Source of the DNA: Actinobacteria bacterium OK074
GTDB lineage: Bacteria > Actinomycetota > Actinomycetes > Streptomycetales > Streptomycetaceae
Length of the DNA: 64,000 bases
Reading direction: 5' to 3'
Assembly: GCA_001298575.1 (NCBI GenBank)
Contig: LJCV01000044.1
Coordinates: 124,001 to 188,000, forward strand
In this document: piece by piece, positions 1 through 8,799 of the stretch
How the letters are laid out: each line of letters begins with the position of its first letter
Position numbering within the stretch: position 1 is the stretch's first letter
Notes under the pieces: model-generated
The model's database searches: none
Told to the model about the DNA's origin: nothing
What the model saw: the letters and a program-made list of their open reading frames with translations, nothing else
Position numbers and translations under genes: made by a program

Positions 1-1030
1 CGATGACCTCGAAGGCGACCTGGTTGACGACCTCGGGGATCACCGGGTTGACCTTGCCGGGCATGATGCTCGAACCGGCCTGCACCGGCGGCAGGTTGAT
101 CTCGTTCAGCCCGGCGCGCGGCCCCGAGGACAGCAGCCGCAGGTCGTTGCAGCTCTTGGAGAGCTTGACCGCGATCCGCTTGAGCACGCCGGACATCTGC
201 ACGAACGCGCCGCAGTCCTGGGTGGCTTCGACCAGGTTCGCGGCGGTCACCAGCGGCAGCCCGGTGATGTCGGCGAGGTGGCGGCGGGCCGACTCGGCGT
301 ATCCGGCGGGGGCGTTGAGGCCGGTGCCGATGGCGGTGGCGCCCAGGTTGATCTCGTGGATCAGCTCGACCGCCTCGGCGAGCCGGCTGCGGTCCTCCTC
401 GATCATCACGGCGTACGCGGAGAACTCCTGCCCCAGCGTCATCGGTACGGCGTCCTGGAGCTGGGTGCGGCCCATCTTCAGCACGTCACGGAACTCGACC
501 GCCTTGGCGGCGAAGGCGTCCTGGAGGACGGCCATGGCCTTGAGCAGACCGCGCACCGCGAAGACGGTGGCGACCTTCACGGCCGTCGGGTAGACGTCGT
601 TGGTGGACTGGCCGAGGTTGACGTCCTCGTTCGGGTGCAGGAACTCGTACTGCCCCTTGGCGTGTCCGAGCAGTTCCAGCGCCCGGTTGGCGACGACCTC
701 GTTGGCGTTCATGTTGGTGGAGGTGCCGGCGCCGCCCTGGATGACGTCCACGACGAACTGGTCGTGGAACTGACCGGCCCGGATCTCGTGGCACGCCTCG
801 ACGATCGCGGCGGCCTTCTTCGGGTCGAGGAGCCCGAGTTCCTCGTTGGCGAGGGCGGCGGCCTCCTTGACGGCGGCGAGGGCGTCGATCAGGTGCGGGT
901 AGGCGGAGATGGTCATCCCGGTGATGGGGAAGTTCTCCTGGGCGCGCAGGGTGTGCACGCCCCAGTAGGCGTCGGCGGGGACGTCCCGGTCGCCGAGCAG
1001 GTCGTGTTCACTTCGGGTGGCTGTCGTCAT
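1..1030 (-). CDS. aspA: Aspartate ammonia-lyase (aspartase), 3' end cut by window edge
   Basis: Converts L-aspartate to fumarate and ammonia in the cytoplasm. About 343 N-terminal residues are present; the C-terminal part lies beyond position 1. Fumarase/aspartase superfamily hallmarks are visible: the early QENFPITG block, [11 protein letters not shown] near residue 95, and the [11 protein letters not shown] signature loop near residue 320, which carries the catalytic serine in this superfamily. The ATG at 1030 is preceded by a purine-rich AGAGGAA. It is the last gene of an asparagine/aspartate operon and follows the asparaginase gene after 142 bp, so it would take the aspartate that enzyme releases. 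The [10 protein letters not shown] block with asparaginase next door favours aspartase over fumarase, but the class is inferred. Confidence 0.93.
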   Translation of the reverse strand, partial: MTTATRSEHDLLGDRDVPADAYWGVHTLRAQENFPITGMTISAYPHLIDALAAVKEAAALANEELGLLDPKKAAAIVEACHEIRAGQFHDQFVVDVIQGGAGTSTNMNANEVVANRALELLGHAKGQYEFLHPNEDVNLGQSTNDVYPTAVKVATVFAVRGLLKAMAVLQDAFAAKAVEFRDVLKMGRTQLQDAVPMTLGQEFSAYAVMIEEDRSRLAEAVELIHEINLGATAIGTGLNAPAGYAESARRHLADITGLPLVTAANLVEATQDCGAFVQMSGVLKRIAVKLSKSCNDLRLLSSGPRAGLNEINLPPVQAGSSIMPGKVNPVIPEVVNQVAFEVI

Positions 1031-1172
1031 GGCGGGGCGGTTCCTCTTTCGGCGGCGTTGGCGGAAGCGGGGGCGCGGGGGGGTGGGGCGAGAGTGACTG
1101 AAGAAACGTTTCTTTCGTGCGTCTCGACGGCGTCGAAGGCGGCCGTACGGCGGTTGCCGCGACCCCGGCCGC

Positions 1173-2189
1173 TTACGAGAGCGGGTCCAGGGCCCGCACC
1201 GGCCGTACGCTGCCCACCGGTTCGCCGCCGCCCAGCAGCGGCTCCCCCGCGAAGTCGGTCAGCGTCCTCGGGTCGACCCCGGCGAGGGCGAGCGCGGCTG
1301 CCGCCACCGGGACGCGCGCCCGGTTGGCGCCGTCGGAGATCTTCACGGCGACGGCGCGGCCGTCCGGCAGCGCCGCCACCTCCACGCCCTCGAAGCCGTC
1401 CTTGGCGAGCAGTCCGGGCACGGCCCGCATCAGGGCGGCCACGTCCCGGCCGGAGCCGGAGGCCATCTCGGCGTGCGCGCGCATCGCGCCGGCCACCCGC
1501 GCCTCCGGCGTGCCGGCGGGCGCGGTGGTGATGCGGGCGACGGCGCGCGCGAGGCCGTGCAGCGAGACGGAGAACAGGGGCGCGCCGCAGCCGTCGACGG
1601 TCACCCGGGCGATGCCCTGCCCGGTGAGGTCCTCGACGATCTCGGCGATGGCCTGCTGGAGCGGGTGCGCCGGGTCGAGGTAGTCCTTCAGGGACCAGCC
1701 GTTGAGGCGGCAGGTGTAGAGCATCGCCGCGTGCTTGCCGGAGCAGTTCTGGGCGAGCCGGGAGGGCGCCCGGCCCTCCCGGATCCAGGTGTCGCGCTCG
1801 GCCGCGCCGAACGGCAGGTCGGGCACGTTGCGCAGGTCGTCCTCGGTGAGTCCGGCCAGTTCCAGGATCCGGCGGGCGCCGGCGAGGTGGCGTTCCTCGC
1901 CGGAGTGGCTGGCCGCCGCGAGCGAGAGCAGTTCGCCCTCCAGCGGCAGCCCGGCCCGCACCATGGCCACGGCCTGGACGGGCTTGAGGGCCGAGCGCGG
2001 GTAGAACGCGGCCTCGATGTCGCCGAGCTGGAACGCCACCGCCCCGTCGGCGTCGAGGACGACGACGGAGCCGTAGTGGATGCCTTCCACCATCCCGCCG
2101 CGCACGAGGTGCGCGACGGGGGCGTGCAGCGGTTCGCGTACGACGGGGGCGTCGGACACACAACTGCCGTGCGGTACTGCGTGGTTCAC
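1173..2189 (-). CDS. L-asparaginase II family protein
   Basis: A 338-residue asparaginase of the actinobacterial/rhizobial type II family (PF06089-like), which hydrolyses asparagine to aspartate and ammonia and is unrelated to E. coli AnsA/AnsB. Family blocks visible are the N-terminal [19 protein letters not shown], the [12 protein letters not shown] segment, the [10 protein letters not shown] motif and [14 protein letters not shown] chose the GTG at 2189 because it overlaps the TGA of the upstream permease (GTGA), the usual arrangement for translational coupling; a later GTG at the CVSDAP segment would also keep the whole domain. No signal peptide is seen, so it should be cytoplasmic. The neighbours (AnsP-type permease and aspartase) support asparagine catabolism. 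Confidence 0.9.
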   Translation of the reverse strand: MNHAVPHGSCVSDAPVVREPLHAPVAHLVRGGMVEGIHYGSVVVLDADGAVAFQLGDIEAAFYPRSALKPVQAVAMVRAGLPLEGELLSLAAASHSGEERHLAGARRILELAGLTEDDLRNVPDLPFGAAERDTWIREGRAPSRLAQNCSGKHAAMLYTCRLNGWSLKDYLDPAHPLQQAIAEIVEDLTGQGIARVTVDGCGAPLFSVSLHGLARAVARITTAPAGTPEARVAGAMRAHAEMASGSGRDVAALMRAVPGLLAKDGFEGVEVAALPDGRAVAVKISDGANRARVPVAAAALALAGVDPRTLTDFAGEPLLGGGEPVGSVRPVRALDPLS

Positions 2190-3625
2190 TTGTCGGCTCC
2201 AGCGGCGGTGCGGGCGACTCTGCCCCGTACCCCGTACCAGCCCGCCACCAGGGCGGCGACGATGAGCGGCAGGCACAGCACGGTGGTGCGGGCGGCGCCG
2301 CCGTCGGCGTACATGAGGACGAAGACGGAGAGGAGGAAGGCGAGGGTGACGAGTTCGGTCCACGGGGAGCCCGGGAGGCGGTAGCTCGGACGGGACAGCT
2401 CGCCCCGCTGCGTCTTCCGCCAGAACATCAGGTGGCAGACCATGATCATGCCCCAGGTGGAGATGATGCCGATGGCCGCGAAGTTGAGCACGATCTCGAA
2501 CGCGTCGGCGGGGACCACGAAGTTGAGGCCGACGCCGAGGACGCAGATGCCGCTGGTGAGCAGGATGCCGCCGTAGGGGACCTGGCTGCGGCTCATCACC
2601 GAGGTGAACTTGGGGGCCGAGCCGGACATCGCCATCGAGCGCAGGATGCGGCCGGTGGAGTAGAGGCCGGAGTTGAGCGAGGACATGGCCGCGGTGAGCA
2701 CGACCAGGTTCATGACGCCGCCGGCCGCGGGGATGCCGATGTTGGACAGGACGGTCACGAAGGGGCTCTGGCCGGCCGAGTACTTGTTCCAGGGCAGCAG
2801 CATCGACAGCAGGACGACCGAGCCGACGTAGAACAGGCCCACCCGCCACATGATCGAGTTGATCGCCTTCGGCATGATCTTCTCGGGGTTCTCGGTCTCG
2901 CCCGCGGCCACGCCGACCAGTTCGACGGAGGCGTAGGCGAAGACGACGCCCTGGATGATCAGCAGCATCGGCAGCATGCCGTTGGGGAAGATGCCGCCGT
3001 GGTCGGTGATCAGCGACGGGCCGGGGGTGGTGTCGTCCACCTGGTGCTGGGTGACCAGCAGGAAGATGCCGATACACATGAAGATCACCAGGGCGCTGAC
3101 CTTGATGATCGCGAACCAGAACTCCAGCTCGCCGAAGAACTTCACGGAGATCAGGTTGACCGTGAGCACCACGGCGAGCGCGATGAGCGCGATCACCCAC
3201 TGCGGGATGTCGGAGAACATGCCCCAGTAGTGGGTGTAGGTGGCCACCGCGGTGATGTCGGCGATGCCGGTGGTGGCCCAGTTCAGGAAGTACATCCAGC
3301 CCGCGGTGTAGGCGCCCTTCTCGCCGAGGAACTCCCGGGCGTAGGACACGAAGGCGCCGGACGAGGGCCGGTACAGGACGAGTTCGCCCAGCGCGCGCAC
3401 GACGAGGAAGGCGAAGACGCCGCAGACCGCGTACGCGATGAACAGGGAGGGTCCGGCGTCGGCGAGGCGGCCGCCGGCGCCGAGGAAGAGGCCGGTGCCG
3501 ATGGCGCCGCCGATGGCGATCATGTTGACGTGCCGGGACTTCAGCGACTTGCTGTAGCCGGCGTCTCCGGCGTCGACGTGCGCGGACGGTTTCCTGGTGG
3601 CCTCTTGGAGGTGCTGCTCGCTCAC
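2186..3625 (-). CDS. ansP: AnsP-type L-asparagine permease (APC/AAT family)
   Basis: A 479-residue amino-acid transporter of the APC superfamily with about 12 hydrophobic segments. The N-terminal [20 protein letters not shown] is the substrate-binding unwound helix typical of the AAT group. Long stretches ([48 protein letters not shown]) match E. coli AnsP as I remember it, so asparagine is the likely substrate. The GTG start at 3625 overlaps the regulator stop codon (GTGA). It sits between a GntR-type regulator and an asparaginase, so uptake and breakdown are probably co-induced. A broader amino-acid range cannot be excluded from sequence alone. Confidence 0.92.
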   Translation of the reverse strand: MSEQHLQEATRKPSAHVDAGDAGYSKSLKSRHVNMIAIGGAIGTGLFLGAGGRLADAGPSLFIAYAVCGVFAFLVVRALGELVLYRPSSGAFVSYAREFLGEKGAYTAGWMYFLNWATTGIADITAVATYTHYWGMFSDIPQWVIALIALAVVLTVNLISVKFFGELEFWFAIIKVSALVIFMCIGIFLLVTQHQVDDTTPGPSLITDHGGIFPNGMLPMLLIIQGVVFAYASVELVGVAAGETENPEKIMPKAINSIMWRVGLFYVGSVVLLSMLLPWNKYSAGQSPFVTVLSNIGIPAAGGVMNLVVLTAAMSSLNSGLYSTGRILRSMAMSGSAPKFTSVMSRSQVPYGGILLTSGICVLGVGLNFVVPADAFEIVLNFAAIGIISTWGMIMVCHLMFWRKTQRGELSRPSYRLPGSPWTELVTLAFLLSVFVLMYADGGAARTTVLCLPLIVAALVAGWYGVRGRVARTAAGADK

Positions 3626-4359
3626 GCCTCGGGTCCGCCTTCCGTGGGGGATGTCGCGTGCGCGGAACGCACGATGTCGGTGAGGGTCGTCTCGACCCGG
3701 TCGAGGTGGTGGGACATGGCCTGGACGGCGTCGTGCTCGCTGCCGTCCACGAGGGCCTCGACGATGGCGCGGTGCTCGCCGTTGGACTGCTCGCGCCGGC
3801 CGCCGAGTTCGTTCAGGAAGGCGGACTGGCGGGCCAGCGCGTCCCGGATCTCCTCGATCACCCGGCGGAAGACCGGGTTCTGGGCGGCCTGGGCCACGCC
3901 GAGGTGGAAGAGCGAGTCGAGCGCCACCCACGAGGTGGTGTCGGTCTCGTTCTCCATCCGGTCCAGCAGGTGGAGGAGGTGGTCGAGGTCCTCGGGCGTG
4001 CGGCGCAGGGCCGCGTAGCCCGCCACCGGGATCTCGACGTGGCGGCGTACTTCGAGCAGGTCGCTGGCCGCGTAGTCGCCGAAGGTGGGGTCCTCGACGG
4101 TACTGGCGACCACGAAGGTGCCCTTGCCGGTCTTCGACACGGTCAGGCCCATGGTCTGCAGGGCCCGCAGCGCCTCGCGCAGTACGGGACGGCTGACTTC
4201 CAGGGCGCGGCACAGCTCCGCCTCGGAAGGGAGCTTGTCCCCCACGGCGTAGTCACCGCGCTCGATGGCGCCGCGCAGATGGCCGAGAACCGCCTCCATG
4301 GCGCTGACGCGCCGGGGGCTGCCGCCCGGTCCACCTGTCTGGCTGTCTGACAGGTTCAC
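3622..4359 (-). CDS. GntR/FadR-subfamily transcriptional regulator of the asparagine operon
   Basis: A 245-residue regulator with an N-terminal winged helix (residues about 20-85, including [18 protein letters not shown] and KTGKGTFV) and an all-helical FCD ligand domain (about 95-235) with the expected His/Asp-rich metal/ligand positions (for example HLDRVE near the end). FCD regulators usually sense small carboxylates; an acid such as aspartate would fit but is inferred. It is the first gene of the operon and probably autoregulatory. The GTG at 4359 lies about 7 nt downstream of a -10 element, so the mRNA is probably leaderless. A later in-frame ATG (MEAVLG) exists but would remove little of the DNA-binding domain. 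Confidence 0.9.
   Translation of the reverse strand: MNLSDSQTGGPGGSPRRVSAMEAVLGHLRGAIERGDYAVGDKLPSEAELCRALEVSRPVLREALRALQTMGLTVSKTGKGTFVVASTVEDPTFGDYAASDLLEVRRHVEIPVAGYAALRRTPEDLDHLLHLLDRMENETDTTSWVALDSLFHLGVAQAAQNPVFRRVIEEIRDALARQSAFLNELGGRREQSNGEHRAIVEALVDGSEHDAVQAMSHHLDRVETTLTDIVRSAHATSPTEGGPEA
4333..4355. promoter_or_regulatory. Operator-like palindrome in the first codons of the FadR-type gene
   Basis: ACCTGTC, nine bases, then GACAGGT form perfect 7-bp arms centred near 4344. The palindrome covers codons 2 to 9 of the regulator and lies just downstream of the predicted transcription start. GntR-family proteins bind such palindromes, and a site at about +5 to +27 would block elongation or initiation. 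Binding by this regulator is inferred. Confidence 0.6.
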
Positions 4360-4396
4360 GGGGGTGATCCTGCGGGTGACGGGCAGGCAGTGTCAA
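4360..4396 (-). promoter_or_regulatory. Promoter of the asparagine operon (leaderless)
   Basis: On the minus strand TTGACA (4396-4391) is followed after 18 bp by CAGGAT (4372-4367), close to the Streptomyces housekeeping sigma consensus TTGAC(a)/TAg(g)aT. The GTG start begins 7 nt beyond the -10 element, so transcription should begin at or next to the start codon and give a leaderless mRNA. Confidence 0.65.
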
Positions 4397-4416
4397 GAGG
4401 GGTGAATGGCAATTTT

Positions 4417-4455
4417 CAGGGGGTGGAAAGCCTGTATGCGGCTTTCCACCCCCTG
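4417..4455 (-). terminator. Strong hairpin terminator downstream of uppP
   Basis: CAGGGGGTGGAAAGC and GCTTTCCACCCCCTG form a perfect 15-bp stem with a 9-nt loop, 21 bp after the uppP stop codon and upstream of the asparagine-operon promoter. There is no clear U-tract, which is common for Streptomyces terminators. Confidence 0.75.
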
Positions 4456-4475
4456 GGGGCCGGGTGCTCGTCCGG

Positions 4476-5312
4476 TCAGCTGTCGAGCACGCCCGCCGAG
4501 AGCAGGCCGATCAGGGTCACGCCGATCACGATCCGGTAGATCACGAACGCGTTGAAGGAGTGCTTGGCGACGAACTTCAGCAGCCAGGCGATGGAGGCGT
4601 ACGCGACCACGAACGACACCACGGTGCCGACGGCCAGCGGGGCCGCGCCCACACCCGAGCCGAGGGCGTCCTTCAGCTCGTAGATGCCGGCGCCGGTCAG
4701 CGCCGGGATGCCGAGGAAGAAGGAGAGCCGGGTGGCCGCGACCCGGTCCAGGTCGAGGATCAGCGCGGTCGACATGGTGGCGCCGGAGCGGGAGAAGCCC
4801 GGGAAGAGCAGCGCGAGGATCTGCGAACTGCCCACCAGCATCGCGTCCTTGAAGGTGGTGTCGTCCTCACCGCGCTTGTGCCGGCCCATCTGGTCCGCGC
4901 ACCACATCACGGCACTGCCGAAGATCAGCGAGCCCGCGACCACCCACAGCGAGGCCAGCGGTCCGTCGATCAGCGGCTTGGCGGCCAGACCCACGGCCAC
5001 GATCGGAATCGTGGCGTAGATGACCCACCAGGCGAACTTGTAGTCGTGGTGGTAGCGCTCGTCCTTGTTGGCCAGGCCGCGCCCCCACGCCGAGACGATC
5101 CGCTTGATGTCCTTGAAGAAGTACAGGAGTACGGCGGCGATGGCGCCGACCTGGATGACGGCCGAGAACCCGACGACGGCCGGGTCGTCGACGGGGATCT
5201 TCATGAGCCCCTCGGTGATCTTCAGGTGGCCCGTCGAGGAGACGGGAAGGAACTCGGTCACCCCCTCGACGACTCCGAGGACGGCGGCCTGCCCGACGCT
5301 GATGACGCTCAT
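4476..5312 (-). CDS. uppP: Undecaprenyl-diphosphatase UppP (BacA family)
   Basis: A 278-residue polytopic membrane enzyme that removes one phosphate from undecaprenyl pyrophosphate to recycle the lipid carrier for cell-wall synthesis; overexpression gives bacitracin resistance in other bacteria. The two family motifs are present: the N-terminal GVVEGVTEFLPVSSTGHL with its catalytic glutamates, and LLFPGFSRSGATMSTAL, the PGxSRSG loop. Length is normal (about 270-280). It is monocistronic, with a hairpin terminator directly downstream and 129 bp separating it from the crcB cluster. Confidence 0.96.
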   Translation of the reverse strand: MSVISVGQAAVLGVVEGVTEFLPVSSTGHLKITEGLMKIPVDDPAVVGFSAVIQVGAIAAVLLYFFKDIKRIVSAWGRGLANKDERYHHDYKFAWWVIYATIPIVAVGLAAKPLIDGPLASLWVVAGSLIFGSAVMWCADQMGRHKRGEDDTTFKDAMLVGSSQILALLFPGFSRSGATMSTALILDLDRVAATRLSFFLGIPALTGAGIYELKDALGSGVGAAPLAVGTVVSFVVAYASIAWLLKFVAKHSFNAFVIYRIVIGVTLIGLLSAGVLDS

Positions 5313-5441
5313 GGGATCCAGTTCTGCTCAAAGAAGGGCTCAAAGAAAGACTTCAGACAACGAACTGCGGGAAATACGCGCGCCGATGGAAGAGTTCGGT
5401 GCGGCGGGACAGTCTTACTACACCCGGGTCGGGGTCCGTGT

Positions 5442-5816
5442 TCAGCCCCAGAGGGCTTCGGCCACCGCGACCCCGACGAACACCGCCCCCAGCCCCGCGA
5501 CCAGGCTCGCCACCACGTTGACGGCGGCGTAGAACCGGGCCCCGTCCTCGGCCAGCCGGAACGTCTCGTACGAGAACGTCGAGTACGTGGTCAGCGCCCC
5601 GCACAGCCCCGTGCCCAGCAGCAGTTGGAGATGCGAGCCCGCGGCCCCGGCGGTGGCGGCGCCGGTGAGCGTGCCGAGGACCAGGCAGCCGACGACGTTC
5701 ACGGTGAAGGTGCCCCAGGGGAACACGGTGTCGTGCCGGGACTGCACCGTGCGGTCGGTGAGGTAGCGCAGCGGGGCACCGACCATGCCGCCGACGATCA
5801 CAAGCAGCCAGTTCAC
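5442..5816 (-). CDS. crcB: CrcB/FluC-type fluoride channel subunit (second of two)
   Basis: A 124-residue protein with four hydrophobic helices that matches the FluC fluoride-channel family. Family marks are [14 protein letters not shown] at the N-terminus, [13 protein letters not shown], and [15 protein letters not shown], which supplies the conserved Thr/Ser/Phe pore residues. The GTG start at 5816 overlaps the stop of the DUF190 gene (GTGA). Two crcB copies in one operon is the classical heterodimer arrangement in Gram-positives, so this copy probably pairs with the product of 6190-6672. Confidence 0.93.
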   Translation of the reverse strand: MNWLLVIVGGMVGAPLRYLTDRTVQSRHDTVFPWGTFTVNVVGCLVLGTLTGAATAGAAGSHLQLLLGTGLCGALTTYSTFSYETFRLAEDGARFYAAVNVVASLVAGLGAVFVGVAVAEALWG

Positions 5817-6193
5817 AAGGTTTTCTTACCTTCCCCGGCCGATTTGCCGGATTCCTGGGCCGGGCCCGCGGTGCCGACCACTTCGCAGCGGTCGAGGGTG
5901 ACGAGCCCGTCGGTGACCAGGGCGTCGAGCTGGGGCAGGAACGCGCGCACGGTGTCCTCGGCGTCCACGATCACCACGGCGACCGGGAGGTCCTCGCTCA
6001 GGGACAGCAGCCGCGAGGTGTGCACCACGGCGGAGGCGCCGAAGCCCTCGACGCCCCGGAACACGCTCGCGCCCGCGAGCCCGGCGGCGTGCGCGCGGTG
6101 CACGATCTCGCTGTACAGCGGCCGGTGGTGCCAGGTGTCGCCCTCGCCGACGAGGACGGTCAGACGCAGTGCCGGGCCGGTCGGTGGTGTCAT
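5813..6193 (-). CDS. DUF190 domain protein between two crcB genes
   Basis: A 126-residue soluble alpha/beta protein of the DUF190 family, which has a ferredoxin-like fold related to PII proteins. Typical stretches are [35 protein letters not shown] and [22 protein letters not shown], given here only in part by their key residues. The ATG at 6193 overlaps the end of the upstream crcB (ATGA). DUF190 genes often sit beside crcB; a regulatory or sensor role for the channel is plausible but unproven. Confidence 0.88.
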   Translation of the reverse strand: MTPPTGPALRLTVLVGEGDTWHHRPLYSEIVHRAHAAGLAGASVFRGVEGFGASAVVHTSRLLSLSEDLPVAVVIVDAEDTVRAFLPQLDALVTDGLVTLDRCEVVGTAGPAQESGKSAGEGKKTL

Positions 6194-6672
6194 GATCGCC
6201 TCCGTACGAGGGCGTAACGGGCCGCGGTGACCGCGAGCGTGACCGCCGCGAGGGCCGCGAGCAGGGTCGCGGCGAGGTAGGCGAGCGCGGTGCGCGGATG
6301 GCCCGCGTCGACCAGTTTCTGCACATCCACGGCGTATGTCGAGAAGGTGGTGAAGCCGCCGAGGACCCCGGTGCCGAAGAAGGGCCGCACCAGGCGGTGG
6401 GCGGACCGCACGTCGGTGATGACGACCATGAGGACGCCGATCACGGCGCAGCCGGTCACGTTCACCCAGAACGTGGTCCAGGGGAAGCCGCCGGCCTCGG
6501 CGGGCCACAGCCGGGCGGCGTCGTACCGCAGGGTCGCGCCGATGCCGCCGCCGAGCGCGACCACCGCGACGACCGCTCCCTGGCCCTGCCAGGGGGACGG
6601 CCGCCGTGCGGGGACACGGGCGGCGGCACCGGCCGGGGTCGTGTCGACGCGTTCTGGGTGCGGAACGGTCAT
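6190..6672 (-). CDS. crcB: CrcB/FluC-type fluoride channel subunit (first of two)
   Basis: A 160-residue FluC-family protein with an approximately 35-residue polar N-terminal extension before the first helix ([15 protein letters not shown]). Conserved blocks [13 protein letters not shown] and [15 protein letters not shown] carry the pore residues. I chose the ATG at 6672 because GGAGAGG lies about 8 nt upstream; an in-frame ATG 17 codons earlier lacks a site of that quality. It is first in the crcB-DUF190-crcB operon. The upstream region was read for a crcB/fluoride riboswitch and none was recognised. Confidence 0.92.
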   Translation of the reverse strand: MTVPHPERVDTTPAGAAARVPARRPSPWQGQGAVVAVVALGGGIGATLRYDAARLWPAEAGGFPWTTFWVNVTGCAVIGVLMVVITDVRSAHRLVRPFFGTGVLGGFTTFSTYAVDVQKLVDAGHPRTALAYLAATLLAALAAVTLAVTAARYALVRRRS

Positions 6673-6868
6673 GGACGTACCTCTCCTACTCGCGGGGCCC
6701 GGTGTGGGCACGCCGATGCGCAAGTAGGGACCGTTGGCGGCCGGTCAGCCACGGTTCGGGTACGGCGGGCCCCACCGCCGCGCCGCGAGACATGATCGCG
6801 GCCGGAAACCAGGATAACCCCGGGCGGGGGGGGCGGGCGCGCGGGTCCGGCCCGTACGGAGACGCCGA

Positions 6869-6896
6869 GGGCCCGGCCGTCGGTACGGCCGGGCCC
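6869..6896 (-). terminator. Hairpin terminator after the galactanase gene
   Basis: GGGCCCGGCCGT, a CGGT loop and ACGGCCGGGCCC form a perfect 12-bp stem located 15 bp beyond the galactanase stop codon at 6912. It is strong enough to act in both directions. Confidence 0.8.
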
Positions 6897-6911
6897 CAGG
6901 TCATGGGCGGG

Positions 6912-8474
6912 TCAGCGGTGGCTGAACCAGCTCATGGAGGAGAGCGCCTTGTCGTCGTAGCCGAACAGGGCCTGGTTCTCCCAGCCGTTGCCGGAGGTGG
7001 CGTCGGTGGGGTCCCAGCCGTTGCCGGAGACGGCGGTCCAGGTGGCCTCCCAGTAGAAGAGACCGAGACCGCGGCCGTTGGGGACGGCCTGCACGATGTT
7101 CGCGACGGCGTTCATCCACGCGGTCTGCCCGGCCACGGTCGCCGGGTAGCCGGTGACCAGTTCGTCGGTGGTGTCGATCTGGTTCTCCAGCGAGTCGTCC
7201 TGGGCCAGCGTGAACGGGTACGCCGTCTCCGCGACGAACACCGGCTTGCCGTAGCGGGAGGCCGCGTCGTCCAGGGTGGCCTGGAAGTCGGAGAGCGGAC
7301 CGTGCCAGTAGCCGTAGTACGACAGGCCGATGGCGTCGAACTTGACGCCGTTGGAGACCGCGTTGTCGAACCACGTCTCCGTGCCCGCCTTGTCACCGCC
7401 CTTGGCCAGGTGCAGCGCGACGACAGTGGAGGAGGAGACCGCCTTGGCCGCGTCGTAGCCGGAGTTGAGCAGTCCGGCCAGCTGGGACCAGTTGGACGTG
7501 GAGCCCTCGGACCACAGCATGCCGCCGTTGATCTCGTTGCCGATCTGCACCATGTCGGCCGTGGTGCCCTGCGCCTTCAGCGCGTTGAGGACGTCGTAGG
7601 TGTGGTTGTAGACGTCCGTCTTCAGCTGGCTGTACGAGTCGTTGGCCCACGCGGCGGGCTTGGTCTGGGCGCCCGGGTCGGCCCAGGTGTCCGAGTAGTG
7701 GAAGTCGACCAGCAGCTTCATGCCGGCCGCCTTGATCCGCTTGGCCACGGCCAGGACATGGGTCTTGTCGTTGTAGCCGTCGGCCGGGTTGACCCAGACC
7801 TTCAGGCGCGCGTAGTTCATCCCGGCATTCTTGAGGATGGTGACCGCGTCCCCGGTGGTGCCCGAACTGGTCTTGTAGACACCGCCCTTGGCCTCGCTCT
7901 TGGCGAGGGAGGAGATGTCGGCGCCCTTGATCGCGAGCCCCGCGGTGGTGGTCGCGGTGAAGCTCAGGTCGTCGACGTTGATCCAGTTGCCCGCGTTGGC
8001 ATCGGAGTTGATGCTGATCGTGCACTGGTTGTTGGTCACGTCGATGGGCGTGACGATGCGGATCCAGCCGCTGGTGGACACCGGCAGGTCGGTGCGCTGT
8101 TCCGAACTGCCGCAGTTCTTCAGCGATATGTACGCGGAGTTCTGGCCGCCGCCGGAGCGGACCCAGGCGGTCAGCGTGTAGTTGCCGTTGGTCAGCCCGG
8201 ACAGGTACTGGTAGGTCTCCACCTTGTAGGCGGAGGCGGAGTACTGGGTGAGGCGGTAACTGCCGCTGTGGCCACCGGCTTCGGTGTACGCGGCGCCGGT
8301 GTCGCCGTACTCGGACCAGCCGGTGGGCGCGGCGACGGCCGCGCCGTCCGACTCGAAGCCGGCGTTGGTGAGGGTGCTGGCGGCCGAGGCGGTCTGTGCG
8401 GGCAGCGCGATGAGCGCGAGTCCGGCGACCAGGGGCAGCAGCAGGGCCTTGAGAGTGCGTCTGGGATGGAACAT
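6912..8474 (-). CDS. Secreted arabinogalactan endo-beta-1,4-galactanase (GH53) with N-terminal carbohydrate-binding region
   Basis: A 520-residue exported enzyme predicted to cut the beta-1,4-galactan side chains of type I arabinogalactan. Residues 1-32 are a signal peptide (RR, a hydrophobic core, then an AQTASA-type cleavage site). Residues about 33-175 are a beta-rich jelly-roll-like binding domain that ends in ...INVDDLSF, and about 178-520 form the GH53 barrel. Catalytic glutamates are visible in IGNEINGG (Glu314, acid/base) and VAETAYPF (Glu416, nucleophile). The ATG at 8474 has AAGGGACG upstream. It lies downstream of the GH42 beta-galactosidase, which would process the galacto-oligosaccharides that are released and imported. 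Confidence 0.93.
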   Translation of the reverse strand: MFHPRRTLKALLLPLVAGLALIALPAQTASAASTLTNAGFESDGAAVAAPTGWSEYGDTGAAYTEAGGHSGSYRLTQYSASAYKVETYQYLSGLTNGNYTLTAWVRSGGGQNSAYISLKNCGSSEQRTDLPVSTSGWIRIVTPIDVTNNQCTISINSDANAGNWINVDDLSFTATTTAGLAIKGADISSLAKSEAKGGVYKTSSGTTGDAVTILKNAGMNYARLKVWVNPADGYNDKTHVLAVAKRIKAAGMKLLVDFHYSDTWADPGAQTKPAAWANDSYSQLKTDVYNHTYDVLNALKAQGTTADMVQIGNEINGGMLWSEGSTSNWSQLAGLLNSGYDAAKAVSSSTVVALHLAKGGDKAGTETWFDNAVSNGVKFDAIGLSYYGYWHGPLSDFQATLDDAASRYGKPVFVAETAYPFTLAQDDSLENQIDTTDELVTGYPATVAGQTAWMNAVANIVQAVPNGRGLGLFYWEATWTAVSGNGWDPTDATSGNGWENQALFGYDDKALSSMSWFSHR

Positions 8475-8799
8475 CGTCGTCCGTCGTCCCTTCGACGTGT
8501 CGGGTTGGGGGGTGCTCCCGGAGGGTCCCGGGGGCGGGGCCCCTCCACCCGCGGCACGGGTGGCTCGCGCGGGCGGAGGGGGGTCGGCTCGGCCGTGGGG
8601 TTCGACAGGGTCCGCGGCCAGGGGTGGGGCGGGCGGTGCGCCGGCGGGGGCCGCCAACCGCCCTTCGGCTCAAGGGTGTCGGCACATGTGGTCGCCGACT
8701 GCCTTGGGTGACCGGGCTGTTGACCCTCGTGGGACCAACGGCCCGGCCGGGCCCCGGTCGTGGCGCCCTCCGGCGAGCGTCACGACCGGGGGGCTCGGG
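8475..8799. other. 325-bp intergenic region between beta-galactosidase and galactanase
   Basis: This gap holds the beta-galactosidase terminator (8752-8791) and a G/C-rich stretch leading to the galactanase ribosome-binding site. I looked for a lac-like operator (TGTGAnCGnTCACA type) here and did not find a good copy, so the galactanase promoter and its control are not identified. Confidence 0.5.
8752..8791 (-). terminator. Hairpin terminator after the beta-galactosidase gene
   Basis: CCCCGGTCGTG and CACGACCGGGG form an 11-bp perfect stem around an 18-nt G/C-rich loop, starting about 10 bp after the beta-galactosidase stop at 8800. It suggests that the galactanase downstream has its own promoter. 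Confidence 0.7.

Noticed and set aside
278-1531. Long plus-strand ORFs opposite aspA and the asparaginase gene
   Set aside because: They are shadows of high-G+C codon use; translations are Arg/Gly/Val-rich without domains and the opposite strand carries clear family motifs.
2432-4018. 528-codon plus-strand ORF opposite the permease and regulator
   Set aside because: Composition is dominated by Asp/His/Glu/Gly, typical of an antisense frame of a membrane-protein gene; no start signal.
6673-6870. Possible fluoride (crcB) riboswitch upstream of the crcB operon
   Set aside because: I looked for the GGCGATGG...CGCC core and the pseudoknot-forming segments on the minus strand and did not find a convincing match.
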